DNA from: Mycolicibacterium poriferae
GTDB lineage: Bacteria; Actinomycetota; Actinomycetes; Mycobacteriales; Mycobacteriaceae
Direction: 5' to 3'
DNA: 64,000 bases
Assembly (NCBI RefSeq): GCF_010728325.1
Contig: NZ_AP022570.1
Span: 5,642,001 to 5,706,000 of the forward strand
Under the pieces are notes generated by a model, which ran no database searches, was not told the origin of the DNA, and saw only the letters and a program-made list of their open reading frames with translations. Both the position numbers and the translations under genes were made by a program. Positions 34,489 through 45,425 of this stretch are shown here, piece by piece (position 1 is the stretch's first letter; every line of letters begins with the position of its first letter).

Positions 34489-35262
34489 ATGAAGAGCGTG
34501 GTGCCCTACCGCAGATACGTCGCGCTGGGTGATTCCTTCACCGAAGGCATCGGCGATCCTCACCCCGGTAGCCCGAACGGCGTGTGCGGCTGGGCCGACC
34601 GGTTGGCCGCGCGGCTGGCAAGAGCCGATCCCGAGTTCCGCTATGCCAACCTCGCTGTGCGCGGCCGGACCATGAACGACATCCTGACCGGCCAGGTCCA
34701 GGCCGCCATGCTCGCCGAACCGGACCTGGTGACCATCTACGCCGGGATGAACGACCTGATGGCCCTGCGTGTCGACATGGACGCCATGATGGCCCGCTAC
34801 GCCGACGGCCTGAAGTCCCTGCAGCAGACCGGCGCCACCGTCCTCGCCTTCACCGCGCCGGATCTGGGGGCCAAACCCATGTTCCGCGGGTTGCGCGGGC
34901 GGGCGGCGATCTACAACGAACTGCTGCGCCGCATCGCCGACGACCTCGGCGTCGCGCTCATCGACTTCTGGCGCTTCGACGAATTCCGCGATCCCCGGCT
35001 CTGGGACCACGACCGGGTGCACCTGTCGGCGCTCGGCCACGAGTTCATGGCCGAGCGGGTCTTCGACTGCCTACCGGACGCCGACCCGCTGGCCTGCCCT
35101 GCGACGTCGTTTCTGGCCGCTCCGTCCGGCAGCGCGACAGTCGTCGGCAACGTGCGCTGGGCGGTGTCGTTCGCGGCGCCGTGGGCCATCCGGCGGCTGC
35201 GCCGGATCACACCCGGCATCGGGATCGAGCCGAAGTCCACCACACTGGCCCGGGTGGGCTGA
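34489..35262 (+). CDS. SGNH/GDSL-family hydrolase
   Basis: The 257-residue protein has block I GDSFTEG (Ser near residue 16), block III-type GMND and the catalytic Asp-x-x-His in WDHDRVHLSALGH. These are the four signatures of SGNH esterases and lipases. There is no signal peptide, so it acts in the cytosol. An extra C-terminal segment of about 60 residues, with a hydrophobic AVSFAAPWAIRRL stretch, may contact membranes. It is convergent with rlmB, 10 bp away. Confidence 0.87.
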   Translation: MKSVVPYRRYVALGDSFTEGIGDPHPGSPNGVCGWADRLAARLARADPEFRYANLAVRGRTMNDILTGQVQAAMLAEPDLVTIYAGMNDLMALRVDMDAMMARYADGLKSLQQTGATVLAFTAPDLGAKPMFRGLRGRAAIYNELLRRIADDLGVALIDFWRFDEFRDPRLWDHDRVHLSALGHEFMAERVFDCLPDADPLACPATSFLAAPSGSATVVGNVRWAVSFAAPWAIRRLRRITPGIGIEPKSTTLARVG

Positions 35263-35272
35263 GCCTGCGCTG

Positions 35273-36214
35273 TCAGCCCCGACGCTTTCGGGCGATGTCG
35301 GCGAGCACCACCCCCGCCGCGACCGCGGCGTTGAGCGACTCGGTGGGTCCCGCCATCGGGATCGACACCACCGCGTCACAGTTCTCCCGCACCAGCCGGG
35401 ACAGTCCCTTGCCTTCCGACCCAACCACCAGCACCGTCGGCCCGTCGGCGTCGAGATCGTCGATCGTGGTGTCCCCACCGGCATCGAGACCGACGATCTG
35501 CAAACCGGCGTCCGCCCAGTTCTTGAGGGCGCGGGTCAGGTTCGGCGCCCGCGCCACCGGCACCCGCGCAGCCGCACCCGCGCTGGTGCGCCATGCCACC
35601 GCCGTCACCGACGCCGAGCGTCGCTGCGGAATCAGCACCCCGTGGCCGCCGAACGCGGACACCGAGCGCACGATCGCACCGAGATTCCGGGGGTCGGAGA
35701 TGTTGTCGAGCGCCACCAGCAGCGGCGCCATCGCGTCGGCCTTCGCCGCGGCCAGCAGATCGTCGGGGTGGGCGTAGTCGTAGGGCGGGATCTGCAACGC
35801 GATGCCCTGATGCATACCGTTGGCAGCGATGCGGTCCAGGTCGTGGCGCGGCACCTCGAGGATCGCGATGCCCGTGTCGGCGGCGGTCTGCACGGACTCG
35901 GTCAGACGTTCATCCGAATCCGTGCCCAGCGCCACGTACAGCGCCGTGGCCGGCACCCCGGCGCGCAGGCATTCGACCACGGGGTTGCGCCCGAGCACGA
36001 TCTCCACATCGTCCGTTTTCTTGTGCCTGCCCTGCTGCTGGCGGGCGGTCTTGGCGGCACGTTTGGCTGCCGGATGGTTGGGCCGCTGGTGGGCGGGCGG
36101 GGTGGCGCCCTTACCCTCCAGCCCACGCCGCCGGACCCCACCGGAGCCGACCGTCGGGCCCTTCTTGGTGCCGGGCTTGCGTACCGCGCCCCGCCGCTGC
36201 GAGTTGCCGGCCAT
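35273..36214 (-). CDS. rlmB: RlmB, 23S rRNA 2'-O-ribose methyltransferase
   Basis: The 313-residue SpoU/TrmH-family enzyme has the three knot motifs [25 protein letters not shown] and [18 protein letters not shown]. It would methylate G2251-type positions in 23S rRNA. A Lys/Arg-rich, probably disordered tail of about 70 residues precedes the substrate-binding domain. The ATG at 36214 overlaps the cysS stop as TAATG. Position and order equal Rv3579c. Confidence 0.92.
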   Translation of the reverse strand: MAGNSQRRGAVRKPGTKKGPTVGSGGVRRRGLEGKGATPPAHQRPNHPAAKRAAKTARQQQGRHKKTDDVEIVLGRNPVVECLRAGVPATALYVALGTDSDERLTESVQTAADTGIAILEVPRHDLDRIAANGMHQGIALQIPPYDYAHPDDLLAAAKADAMAPLLVALDNISDPRNLGAIVRSVSAFGGHGVLIPQRRSASVTAVAWRTSAGAAARVPVARAPNLTRALKNWADAGLQIVGLDAGGDTTIDDLDADGPTVLVVGSEGKGLSRLVRENCDAVVSIPMAGPTESLNAAVAAGVVLADIARKRRG

Positions 36215-37629
36215 TACTTGTCCGTTCCGTCGATGAGTGACCACTGAGGCCCGTCAGCGGTGTCGGTGACCTCGATCCCGGCCTGCTTGAGGCGGTCGCG
36301 GATCGCGTCGGCCTCGGCCCAGTCGCGCCGCGCCCGGGCGTCCTCGCGGCGCTTCACCTCAGCGTGCACGAGTACGTCGACGGCCGCCAGCGCAGCGGAG
36401 GTCTCATCCCGCGACTCCCACCGCTCGTCGAGCGGGTCGGCGCCGAGGATGCCCATCATGGCGCGGATCGACATCGCCCGGTTCAGCGCGGTGTCGTGGT
36501 CGCCGCTCTCCAGCGCCCGGTTCCCCTCGGCCCGCACCGCGTGCACCTCGGCCAGCGCCGCGGGAACCGCCAGGTCATCGTCGAGGGCCGCGGCGAACTT
36601 CGCCGTCCACTCACCGGGCACCACGGCTCCCACCCGGGTGCGGACCCGGTGCAGGAAATCCTCGATGCCGGTGTAGGCCCGGGCCGCATCGGTGAGTGCG
36701 GTCTCGGAGAACTCCAGCATCGAGCGGTAATGCGCGCTACCCAGGTAGTACCGCAGCTCGGCGGGGCGCACCCGCTGCAGCACCGCGGGTATGGCCAGCA
36801 CGTTGCCCAGCGACTTGCTCATCTTCTCGCCGCCCATGGTCACCCAGCCGTTGTGCAGCCAGAAGCGGGCGAAGCCGTCGCCGGCCGCCTCGGCCTGGGC
36901 GATCTCGTTCTCGTGATGCGGGAACACCAGATCCATGCCGCCGGCGTGGATGTCGAACTGTTCACCCAGATACGCCTCGCACATCGCGACGCACTCGGTG
37001 TGCCACCCGGGCCTGCCCCGGCCCCACGGCGTCGGCCACGACGGCTCACCGGGCTTGGCGCCCTTCCACAGCGTGAAATCGCGCTGATCACGCTTGCCGG
37101 TGGCCACGCCCTCGCCCTGATGGACGTCCTCGACCTTGTGGCCGGAGAGCTTGCCGTAATCGGGCAGCGACGCCACGTCGAAGTACACGTCACCGTCACC
37201 GGCATAGGCGTGCCCACGCTCGATGAGCCGTTCGATCAACTCCACCATCTGCGTGATGTGGCCGGTGGCGCGCGGCTCGGCCGACGGCGGCAGCACACCC
37301 AGCGCGTCATATGCCGCCGAGAACGCCCGCTCGTAGGTGGCGGCCCACTCCCACCACGGTCGGCCGGCGTCGGCGGCCTTGGTGAGGATCTTGTCGTCGA
37401 TGTCGGTGACGTTGCGGATGAACGCCACGTCGAAGCCCTTGGCGGTCAGCCAGCGGCGCAGGACGTCGAAAGCGACGCCGCTGCGCACGTGCCCGATGTG
37501 GGGCAGGCCCTGAACCGTGGCGCCGCACAGATAGATCGAGACGTGGCCGGGCCGCAGTGGCGCGAAATCGCGCACACCGCCAGACAAGGTGTCATACAGC
37601 CGCATCACGACTGCGGGGCGTTCGGTCAC
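36214..37629 (-). CDS. cysS: cysteinyl-tRNA synthetase
   Basis: The 471-residue class I synthetase has the zinc ligand Cys in YLCGATVQG, the HIGH motif PHIGH, HTECVAM, a metal-site HHENE and KMSKS in [10 protein letters not shown]. It charges tRNA-Cys in the cytosol. It is the standard CysS1 of mycobacteria, encoded between ispF and rlmB. CysS carries structural zinc and is thus one of the proteins that zinc scarcity could affect. Confidence 0.97.
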   Translation of the reverse strand: MTERPAVVMRLYDTLSGGVRDFAPLRPGHVSIYLCGATVQGLPHIGHVRSGVAFDVLRRWLTAKGFDVAFIRNVTDIDDKILTKAADAGRPWWEWAATYERAFSAAYDALGVLPPSAEPRATGHITQMVELIERLIERGHAYAGDGDVYFDVASLPDYGKLSGHKVEDVHQGEGVATGKRDQRDFTLWKGAKPGEPSWPTPWGRGRPGWHTECVAMCEAYLGEQFDIHAGGMDLVFPHHENEIAQAEAAGDGFARFWLHNGWVTMGGEKMSKSLGNVLAIPAVLQRVRPAELRYYLGSAHYRSMLEFSETALTDAARAYTGIEDFLHRVRTRVGAVVPGEWTAKFAAALDDDLAVPAALAEVHAVRAEGNRALESGDHDTALNRAMSIRAMMGILGADPLDERWESRDETSAALAAVDVLVHAEVKRREDARARRDWAEADAIRDRLKQAGIEVTDTADGPQWSLIDGTDK

Positions 37630-37640
37630 GACGGGCCAGC

Positions 37641-38135
37641 TTACCGGCCGGTTCCGCTCCGACCCTCATCGCCGGTAACCAGGGCCGTGGCGATCGCCGC
37701 GAGACCCTCGCCCCGGCCCGTCAGCCCCAGGCCGTCGGTAGTGGTGGCCGACACCGACACCGGCGCCCCGAGCAGCTCGGAGAGCACGTGCTGAGCTTCG
37801 GCCCGACGCGGACCGACCTTCGGCCGGTTCCCGATGACCTGAACAGCCGCGTTACCGATGCTCAAACCTGCCTCAATCAGCAGCGCATGCACGTGTCGTA
37901 GCATTTCGGCGCCGCTGACCCCCTGCCACTGGGGCTGGCCGGTGCCGAACACCTCGCCGATGTCGCCCATGCCGGCCGCCGACAGCAATGCGTCACACAA
38001 AGCATGTGCGGCCACGTCGCCGTCGGAGTGACCGGAACAGCCGTCAGCGTCGTCGAAAAGCAGACACAACAGCCAGCATGGACGCCCGGGTTCGATGGGA
38101 TGGACGTCGGTACCGAGCCCGACGCGTAACGTCAT
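37641..38135 (-). CDS. ispF: IspF, MEcPP synthase
   Basis: The 164-residue enzyme forms 2-C-methyl-D-erythritol 2,4-cyclodiphosphate in the MEP isoprenoid pathway. Metal ligands are in GTDVHPIE (Asp10, His12) and HALCDALL, with the conserved GHSDGD and TTTDGLG. It follows carD by 21 bp with a GGAG Shine-Dalgarno. In M. tuberculosis ispD lies between carD and ispF, but here it is missing. Confidence 0.96.
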   Translation of the reverse strand: MTLRVGLGTDVHPIEPGRPCWLLCLLFDDADGCSGHSDGDVAAHALCDALLSAAGMGDIGEVFGTGQPQWQGVSGAEMLRHVHALLIEAGLSIGNAAVQVIGNRPKVGPRRAEAQHVLSELLGAPVSVSATTTDGLGLTGRGEGLAAIATALVTGDEGRSGTGR

Positions 38136-38156
38136 CGAGGCTCCAGCGGAGAGCGA

Positions 38157-39020
<864 letters not shown>

Positions 39021-39614
39021 GTGAAACCCTTGAACCGGCGCACCCCAGTCATGACCGCAGCGCTGGCATCCTGTGGATTGGCCGCGTCCGTGGTGCTCGG
39101 CGGATGCAGTGCCGGCCAGGTGGCCCAGACCGCGACGCAGGAACCGGCGGTGAACGGCACCAGCGCCGGCGCCGGCACGATCGACCTGCGCAACATCCAC
39201 CTGCGCGCCCCGCAGACCGCCGACTACGTCGAGCCCGGCACCGAGGTCGAGTTGATCTTCGTCGCCGCGAACGGCTCCCCGGACGTCGCCGACGAACTGG
39301 AGTCGATCACCTCTGACGTCGGTGAGGTGACGTTGACCGGGGACACGGCCATTCCCGTGAACGGGGCGCTGATAGTGGGGACGCCGGACACCGGCGAGCT
39401 GGCCGCCTTGGAGAGTGTCGAACCCGCCGTGGACGCCGAAGCGATGGTGGAGCTGAGCCAGCCCATCTCCAACGGCTTGACCTACGACTTCACCTTCAAC
39501 TTCAAAGAAGGTGGCCAGACCACCGTGGCCGTGCCGATCTCCGCCGGCGAGGAGCCACGGCGCGACGACGCCGGGGCCGGCGGCGAGTCCTCGGGGCATT
39601 CGGGCGGTCACTGA
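39021..39614 (+). CDS. lpqE: LpqE-like lipoprotein
   Basis: The 197-residue lipoprotein has a signal ending VVLGGC and a beta-sandwich-like domain, with [11 protein letters not shown] and a copper-chaperone-like (PCuAC/DUF461-type) appearance. It ends in a Gly/His tail GHSGGH. The GTG at 39021 has AGGAGG seven bases upstream. Gene order carD-lpqE-radA-disA is as in M. tuberculosis (Rv3584). The function is unknown. Confidence 0.88.
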   Translation: MKPLNRRTPVMTAALASCGLAASVVLGGCSAGQVAQTATQEPAVNGTSAGAGTIDLRNIHLRAPQTADYVEPGTEVELIFVAANGSPDVADELESITSDVGEVTLTGDTAIPVNGALIVGTPDTGELAALESVEPAVDAEAMVELSQPISNGLTYDFTFNFKEGGQTTVAVPISAGEEPRRDDAGAGGESSGHSGGH

Positions 39615-39707
39615 CCGACTCCACGGCGCGGCCCCACGGGTCACCCGGGCGCGCGACACGGCGTCGATGGGGCAGGTTCTGTCGGTCGCGGCCGCTACCG
39701 TCACGGC

Positions 39708-41096
39708 GTGGCCAGGGCAACATCGAAGACACGCGCGCAACATCGCTGCTCGGAGTGTCACCACGTCACTCCGAAGTGGGTCGGCCGCTGCCCCGAGTGC
39801 GGTACCTGGGGCACCGTCGAGGAGGTCACCCTCGCCGCGGTCGGGGCGTCCGGATCGCGACTGGCGGTAGCGCCCGCCTCGCCCGCGGTGCCGATCAGCT
39901 CCATCGACCCGGGCACCACCCGGCACTTCCACACCGGCGTCAGCGAGTTGGACCGGGTGCTCGGAGGCGGGCTCGTCCCGGGATCGGTGACGCTGCTGGC
40001 CGGTGATCCCGGGGTCGGAAAATCCACGCTGCTGCTCGAGGTGGCCCACCGCTGGGCGGAGTCCGGGCGGCGGGCGCTGTACCTGTCCGGGGAGGAGTCA
40101 GCCGGTCAGATCCGGCTACGTGCCGAACGCACCGGCTGCACGCACGACGAGGTCTACCTCGCAGCGGAATCCGATCTGGCAACGGCGCTGGGACACATCG
40201 ACGCCGTGCGGCCCAGCCTGGTCGTGGTGGATTCGGTGCAGACCTTGTCGAGCACCGAAGCCGACGGCGTCACCGGTGGGGTCACCCAGGTCCGCGCCGT
40301 GACGACGGCCCTGACCATGACTGCGAAAACCACCGGGGTCGCGATGCTGCTGGTCGGCCACGTCACCAAGGACGGTGCCATCGCCGGACCGCGCTCGCTG
40401 GAGCACCTCGTCGACGTGGTCCTGCACTTCGAGGGTGACCGGGCGTCGGCGCTGCGGATGGTGCGCGGCATCAAGAACCGGTTCGGCGCCGCCGACGAAG
40501 TCGGCTGTTTCCTCATGCACGACAACGGGATCGAGTGTGTCGCCGACCCGTCCGGGCTGTTCCTGGACCAGCGCCCCAAGGCGGTTCCCGGTACCGCCGT
40601 CACCGTGACCCTCGACGGCAAGCGCCCGATGATCGGCGAGGTACAAGCACTGATCGGCGCCCCGGCCAGCGGCAGTCCGCGCCGCGCCGTCAGCGGCATC
40701 GACTCCGCCCGCGCTGCGATGATCACCGCCGTCCTCGAGAAACGTGCCCGGCTGCCTGTGGGCGCCAACGACATCTACCTGTCGACGGTGGGCGGCATGC
40801 GGTTGACGGACTCGTCGTCGGACCTGGCGGTGGCGCTGGCGATCGCCTCGGCGGCGGTGGACCTGCCGATGCCCGCCACCGCGGTGGCCATCGGAGAGGT
40901 GGGACTGGCCGGGGATCTGCGGCGGGTCACCGGCATGGACCGGCGGCTGGCCGAGGCCGCGCGATTGGGCTTCACGTGCGCGGTCGTGCCGGCCGGGACG
41001 GCCTCGGCACCGGCCGGATTGCGCACCCTGCCCGCCGACGACATCGTCTCGGCGTTGCAGGTCTTGACACGGATCAGCCAGAATGGCCCCACCTAG
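39708..41096 (+). CDS. radA: RadA, DNA branch-migration ATPase
   Basis: The 462-residue protein has an N-terminal zinc finger (CSEC and CPEC), a RecA-like core with Walker [12 protein letters not shown], the RadA-specific KNRFG motif, and a C-terminal Lon-protease-like domain. It assists recombination by DnaB-type branch migration. The start is a GTG. It overlaps the open frame of disA, and the two form an operon in mycobacteria, where RadA is linked to control of c-di-AMP synthesis. Confidence 0.96.
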   Translation: MARATSKTRAQHRCSECHHVTPKWVGRCPECGTWGTVEEVTLAAVGASGSRLAVAPASPAVPISSIDPGTTRHFHTGVSELDRVLGGGLVPGSVTLLAGDPGVGKSTLLLEVAHRWAESGRRALYLSGEESAGQIRLRAERTGCTHDEVYLAAESDLATALGHIDAVRPSLVVVDSVQTLSSTEADGVTGGVTQVRAVTTALTMTAKTTGVAMLLVGHVTKDGAIAGPRSLEHLVDVVLHFEGDRASALRMVRGIKNRFGAADEVGCFLMHDNGIECVADPSGLFLDQRPKAVPGTAVTVTLDGKRPMIGEVQALIGAPASGSPRRAVSGIDSARAAMITAVLEKRARLPVGANDIYLSTVGGMRLTDSSSDLAVALAIASAAVDLPMPATAVAIGEVGLAGDLRRVTGMDRRLAEAARLGFTCAVVPAGTASAPAGLRTLPADDIVSALQVLTRISQNGPT

Positions 41097-41118
41097 CGCT
41101 TTGACCCGTGGAGATGAG

Positions 41119-42249
41119 ATGGCCGTGAAGCCCGCGACTTCCGGGTCGGGACGGACGGGCCGCACGGTTGTGCCGCTGGCCAGACCGACGCTGCGGGAGA
41201 CCATCGCACGGCTGGCGCCCGGTACGCCGCTGCGCGACGGCCTGGAACGCATTCTGCGGGGGCAGACCGGGGCGCTGATCGTGATCGGCTACGACGACAG
41301 CGTCGAAGCCATCTGCGACGGCGGATTCCAGCTGGACGTGCGCTACGCCCCCACCCGGTTGCGGGAGCTGTCGAAGATGGACGGCGCTGTCGTGCTGTCC
41401 AGCGATGGCAGCCGGATCCTGCGGGCCAACGTCCAACTCGTGCCTGATCCCTCCATCCCGACCGAGGAATCCGGCACCCGGCACCGCTCCGCGGAGCGCA
41501 CCGCGATCCAGACCGGGTATCCGGTGATCTCGGTGAGCCACTCGATGAGCATCGTCACCGTCTACGTCGCCGGCGGCCGGCATGTGGTGCCCGAGTCGGC
41601 CACCATCCTGTCGCGGGCCAACCAGACCATCGCCACCCTCGAGCGTTACAAGACCCGGCTCGACGAAGTCAGCAGGCAACTCTCGACCGCCGAGATCGAG
41701 GATTTCGTGACGCTGCGCGACGTGATGACCGTGGTGCAGCGACTGGAGATGGTGCGCCGGATCAGCCTCGAGATCGACGCCCACGTCGTCGAACTCGGCA
41801 CCGATGGGCGCCAGCTCAAACTGCAGCTCGACGAGCTGGTCGGCGACAACGAGACCGACCGCGAGCTGATCGTGCGCGACTACCACGCCAACCCCGAGCC
41901 CCCCTCGGCCACGCAGGTCAGCGCCACCCTGGAAGAGCTCGACTCGCTGTCGGACAACGAGCTGCTCGACTTCACCACACTGGCAAGGGTTTTCGGTTAT
42001 CCGTCGACGGCCGAAGCGCAGGATTCGGCGATGAGTTCACGCGGCTACCGCGCCATGTCGGGGATCTCGCGTCTGCAGTTTGCCCACGTCGATCTGCTGG
42101 TCCGCTCGTTCGGCTCGCTGCAGGGCCTGCTGGCCGCCACGGCCAGCGACCTTCAGTCGGTCGAGGGCATCGGGTCGATGTGGGCCCGCCACATCCGCGA
42201 AGGACTGTCGCAGCTGGCCGAATCGACCATCGCGGACCGGCTGGCTTAG
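41119..42249 (+). CDS. disA: DisA, diadenylate cyclase
   Basis: DisA makes cyclic di-AMP from two ATP and scans DNA structure. The 376-residue protein has the DAC domain with KMDGAVVLS and GTRHRSAE, a helical linker, and a C-terminal helix-hairpin-helix ([20 protein letters not shown]). The ATG at 41119 has a GGAG six bases before it and fits the family N-terminus. The longer frame inside radA is not needed. Confidence 0.96.
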   Translation: MAVKPATSGSGRTGRTVVPLARPTLRETIARLAPGTPLRDGLERILRGQTGALIVIGYDDSVEAICDGGFQLDVRYAPTRLRELSKMDGAVVLSSDGSRILRANVQLVPDPSIPTEESGTRHRSAERTAIQTGYPVISVSHSMSIVTVYVAGGRHVVPESATILSRANQTIATLERYKTRLDEVSRQLSTAEIEDFVTLRDVMTVVQRLEMVRRISLEIDAHVVELGTDGRQLKLQLDELVGDNETDRELIVRDYHANPEPPSATQVSATLEELDSLSDNELLDFTTLARVFGYPSTAEAQDSAMSSRGYRAMSGISRLQFAHVDLLVRSFGSLQGLLAATASDLQSVEGIGSMWARHIREGLSQLAESTIADRLA

Positions 42250-42256
42250 CGGACCG

Positions 42257-43036
42257 TCAGCCGACCGGGCCGGGCTGCGGCAGGTGCGGTGCACCGTTCG
42301 CGTCGGCAGGCGGCGGCGCGGCAGCCGGATCGGCGAGGATGAACGGCACGGGCGCCGAGCGCAGGTTGCCCAACTGCACCACCAGGTTGTACATCCCCGG
42401 GCCGATCGGCTGACGGGGCAACGGGCAGTTGGGCGCCGAACCCATCCCGGTCCAGGTCACCTCGGTGGTCACCTGCTCGCCCGGCTGGAACGTCTTGATC
42501 AGCGTCTCGTTCGACGGTGCGCAGTCGAGGTTGGACCACAACCGCTGGTTCTCCAGGGTGTACACGTAGGCGGCCAGCACCGCGGCGCCGACGTCACGCT
42601 GGCAGGCGACCAGGCCGATGTTGGTGACGACCATCGTGAACTTGGGTTGGTCACCGACGACGTACTGCGGTTCGTTGGTGATGCCCTTCACCGCGAGCGT
42701 GGAGTCGGGACAGTCGTCGCCTTCCTGCAGGATCGGCGGCGGGACGACCGCGGCCGTCGGCGTGGCGGTCGGCGGCGGCGCCTGCTGCGCGGGCGGCTGG
42801 ATAGGTGTCTTGACCTCAGGGTTCTCGCCAGGCAGCGGCGTCGGCGGGGCGGCCTGGGCATTCTGGTCCGCCGTTTCGTTGGCGGTGGGCTGCTCGGAGC
42901 TGGTGCTGTTCATCACGACGACCATGACGATCACGGCGATGATGCCGATGACCACCACCGCGACACCGAGCGCCAGCATGCGGCGTCTCCAATAGATCTG
43001 CTGCGGCAGCGGGCCATGCGGTTCTAGATCCAGCAC
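42257..43036 (-). CDS. membrane-anchored conserved protein (Rv3587c-like)
   Basis: The protein, about 259 residues, has one membrane segment (about residues 20-43), a Pro/Ala/Thr-rich linker and an extracytoplasmic beta-sandwich domain beginning EGDDCPDSTLAVKG, with paired Cys. GTG 43036 gives an N-terminus LDLEPHGPLPQ like that recalled for Rv3587c; GTG 43060 is the alternative. It is convergent with disA. The function is unknown, although the conserved position suggests a cell-envelope role. Confidence 0.85.
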   Translation of the reverse strand: MLDLEPHGPLPQQIYWRRRMLALGVAVVVIGIIAVIVMVVVMNSTSSEQPTANETADQNAQAAPPTPLPGENPEVKTPIQPPAQQAPPPTATPTAAVVPPPILQEGDDCPDSTLAVKGITNEPQYVVGDQPKFTMVVTNIGLVACQRDVGAAVLAAYVYTLENQRLWSNLDCAPSNETLIKTFQPGEQVTTEVTWTGMGSAPNCPLPRQPIGPGMYNLVVQLGNLRSAPVPFILADPAAAPPPADANGAPHLPQPGPVG

Positions 43037-43127
43037 GACATCACGGTAAGGGCACGTCACGTGCCTTTGTTCGACGTTGCCCGGCGTGTCGGCGATGAGC
43101 GCTCGCGCGAAGAGCAGAGGTCCGAGC

Positions 43128-43757
43128 TCAGCTCTCGCCGATATCGCCTATATGGTCGCGCAGCACGACCTTGCCGTCGGCCAGCTGATAGGTCAGGCCC
43201 GCGATGGCCAACCGTCCTTCCCGCACCGCCTCGGCGATCGCGGTCGAGCGGCTCAGCAGTTGCTTGCCGGTCTCGGTGACGTGGCGGGCCTCGAATTCGT
43301 CGACGCGCTCCAGACCGTCGCGACGGCCGAGCAGGATGGACGGGGTCACCCGTTCGACGACGTCACGGACGTATCCGGGCGGAACCGCCCCTTCGTCCAG
43401 TGCGGCCAGCGTGGCTCCCACGGCGCCGCAGCTGTCGTGGCCGAGTACCACGATCAGCGGCACGTTCAGGACCAGGACCGCGTACTCGATGGAGCCGAGG
43501 ACGGCACTGTCGATCACGTGACCTGCGGTGCGGACCACGAACATGTCGCCCAGACCCTGATCGAAGATGATCTCGGCGGCCACCCGGCTGTCGGCGCAGC
43601 CGAACACGACGGCGGTCGGCTTCTGGGCTGCGGCCAGGCTGGCCCGGTGCTCGATGCTCTGGCTGGGGTGCATCGGCTTGCCTGCGACGAAGCGCTCGTT
43701 ACCCTCCTTGAGTGCTTTCCAGGCGGTCAACGGATTCGTGTTGGGCATGGCCGACAT
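43128..43757 (-). CDS. canB: beta-class carbonic anhydrase (CanB-like)
   Basis: The 209-residue enzyme interconverts CO2 and bicarbonate. Zinc ligands are in FGCADSR (Cys, with the Asp-Arg dyad) and GHDSCGA (His, Cys). It matches Rv3588c by position and length. An ATG at 43748 would give 206 residues, and that start codon is interleaved with the mutY start (CATG). The divergent promoters must therefore overlap the coding ends. Confidence 0.94.
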   Translation of the reverse strand: MSAMPNTNPLTAWKALKEGNERFVAGKPMHPSQSIEHRASLAAAQKPTAVVFGCADSRVAAEIIFDQGLGDMFVVRTAGHVIDSAVLGSIEYAVLVLNVPLIVVLGHDSCGAVGATLAALDEGAVPPGYVRDVVERVTPSILLGRRDGLERVDEFEARHVTETGKQLLSRSTAIAEAVREGRLAIAGLTYQLADGKVVLRDHIGDIGES

Positions 43758-44655
43758 TCTGCCTCAGCGGGTATCGATGATCGATCCGGAGGAGTTGCTC
43801 GAGTGGTATTCCGTCGCCCAGCGGGATCTCCCGTGGCGTCGACCGGGTGTTTCGGCCTGGCAGATCCTGGTCAGCGAGTTCATGTTGCAGCAGACCCCGG
43901 TGGCTCGCGTGGACCCCATCTGGCGCGACTGGGTGGCCCGCTGGCCGACCCCGTCGGCGACTGCCGACGCCGGGGCCGCCGCGGTGGTGCGGGCGTGGGG
44001 CAAGCTCGGCTATCCGCGACGGGCCAAACGACTGCACGAGTGCGCCGAGGTGATCGCCACCCGCTATGACGACGTGGTTCCCGATGACGTCGAGACGTTG
44101 CTGACGCTGCCGGGAATCGGGACGTACACGGCGCGGGCGGTGGCGTGTTTCGCCTACGGCCAGCGGGTGCCCGTCGTGGACACCAACGTGCGCCGGGTCG
44201 TGGCCCGAACCGTGCACGGCCTGCCCGATGCCGGGTCACCGTCGCGGCGCGACCTCGAGGATGTCTGCGCACTGCTGCCCGATGATGAACGCGCGCCGGT
44301 CTTCTCCGTCGCCGTCATGGAGTTGGGCGCCACGGTGTGTACCGCCAGGGCACCGCGCTGCGGCGTGTGTCCGTTGAGTCACTGCGCGTGGCGGGCGCGG
44401 GGCTTTCCTGCGGGCACCGCGGCGCCCCGTCGGACGCAGAAGTACGCCGGTACCGACCGTCAGGTCCGGGGCAGGCTGCTCGACGTGCTGCGCGCCAGCA
44501 GTTCCCCGGTCAGTCGCGCGGATCTCGACGTGGCGTGGACCACCGACCCGGCGCAGCGGGACCGTGCGCTGGACTCGCTGCTGGTGGACGGACTGGTCGA
44601 GCAGACGGCGGACGGGCGCTTCGCGCTGTGCGGCGAGGGCGACCCCTTGCCGTGA
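43747..44655 (+). CDS. mutY: MutY, adenine DNA glycosylase
   Basis: MutY removes adenine paired with 8-oxoguanine. The 302-residue protein has the helix-hairpin-helix LLTLPGIGTYTARAVACFAY, the catalytic Asp in VVDTNVRRV, and the [4Fe-4S] ligands C-x6-C-x2-C-x5-C in TVCTARAPRCGVCPLSHC. ATG 43747 is used, with ATG 43777 also possible. The C-terminal 8-oxoG recognition domain is short, as in other mycobacteria. Confidence 0.95.
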   Translation: MADILPQRVSMIDPEELLEWYSVAQRDLPWRRPGVSAWQILVSEFMLQQTPVARVDPIWRDWVARWPTPSATADAGAAAVVRAWGKLGYPRRAKRLHECAEVIATRYDDVVPDDVETLLTLPGIGTYTARAVACFAYGQRVPVVDTNVRRVVARTVHGLPDAGSPSRRDLEDVCALLPDDERAPVFSVAVMELGATVCTARAPRCGVCPLSHCAWRARGFPAGTAAPRRTQKYAGTDRQVRGRLLDVLRASSSPVSRADLDVAWTTDPAQRDRALDSLLVDGLVEQTADGRFALCGEGDPLP

Positions 44656-44691
44656 CACACTGGTAGTGCAATCGATACCCGGGGAGGTTTG

Positions 44692-45288
44692 ATGGCGCGC
44701 TCTGACGCCAAACACCGACTGGGGCCCTATCGCGATCCGAACATCGACACGGCGGTGTTCGAGGCGACTCGACGGCTGCTCGGCGAGCGCGGCTACCGAG
44801 GCACGTCGATCGACGGCATTGCCGAGGCTGCAGGGGTCGCCCGTCCGACGATCTATCGTCGGTGGCCGTCCAAGGCGCACCTGGTTTACGACGCCGTATA
44901 CCCAGACGACGCCGAGCAGGTGCAGACCACATCCCGCAATCCGATCAAGGTGATCGCCGGCGCCGTGCGCGGCGTTCTCGGGCACATGGCGCTTGCGCCG
45001 GCGCGGGAGGCACTGCCCGGCTTGATGTCCGACATGCGAACCGACGAGGAGTTGCGTGGCAAGTTGCAGGAGCGGCACTCCTCCACTGTCGCCGCCGGGT
45101 TGTCTGAACTCTTGTCCCGCAATCCTGAAATCTTTCGCGACGTCGACGCCGATGTCGTGTTGGACATCATTGCCGGCGCAGCGATCCATGCGCTGTGCAT
45201 TCGAGATGTCGACGACCTCGACAGTTATGCCGAGAAGCTCTGTGACGTGCTGTTCTACGGGTTGATCTCGCGACCTGGCGACAGTTGA
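44692..45288 (+). CDS. TetR-family regulator
   Basis: The 198-residue protein has an N-terminal TetR helix-turn-helix (GTSIDGIAEAAGVARPTIYRRWPSK) and an AefR-like C-terminal domain. The ATG at 44692 has a GGGGAGG Shine-Dalgarno. About 90 bp after it a perfect 13-bp palindrome sits in the promoter region of the secreted propeller gene, a plausible operator. No ligand can be predicted. Confidence 0.87.
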   Translation: MARSDAKHRLGPYRDPNIDTAVFEATRRLLGERGYRGTSIDGIAEAAGVARPTIYRRWPSKAHLVYDAVYPDDAEQVQTTSRNPIKVIAGAVRGVLGHMALAPAREALPGLMSDMRTDEELRGKLQERHSSTVAAGLSELLSRNPEIFRDVDADVVLDIIAGAAIHALCIRDVDDLDSYAEKLCDVLFYGLISRPGDS

Positions 45289-45380
45289 GCGCGGGCGGCG
45301 TCCGCCGCCTTACGCGAGCGTCAATGTGATGTCGATTTCCCTTGTGCAGGAGTGTGACCCTTGCTACATTTCGCTTGTCT

Positions 45381-45393
45381 TTACAGACTGTAA
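45381..45393. promoter_or_regulatory. palindrome, possible TetR operator
   Basis: TTACAGACTGTAA is a perfect palindrome, 32 bp before the ATG of the secreted propeller gene and downstream of the tetR gene. Its size and symmetry suit a TetR dimer. Confidence 0.6.
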
Positions 45394-45425
45394 TGACAGG
45401 TCGTAAGTGCAAATGAGGAGCATCG

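Noticed and set aside
36364..37794. 476-codon plus-strand ORF opposite cysS
   Set aside because: It is an antisense shadow. CysS motifs (HIGH, KMSKS) are on the minus strand.
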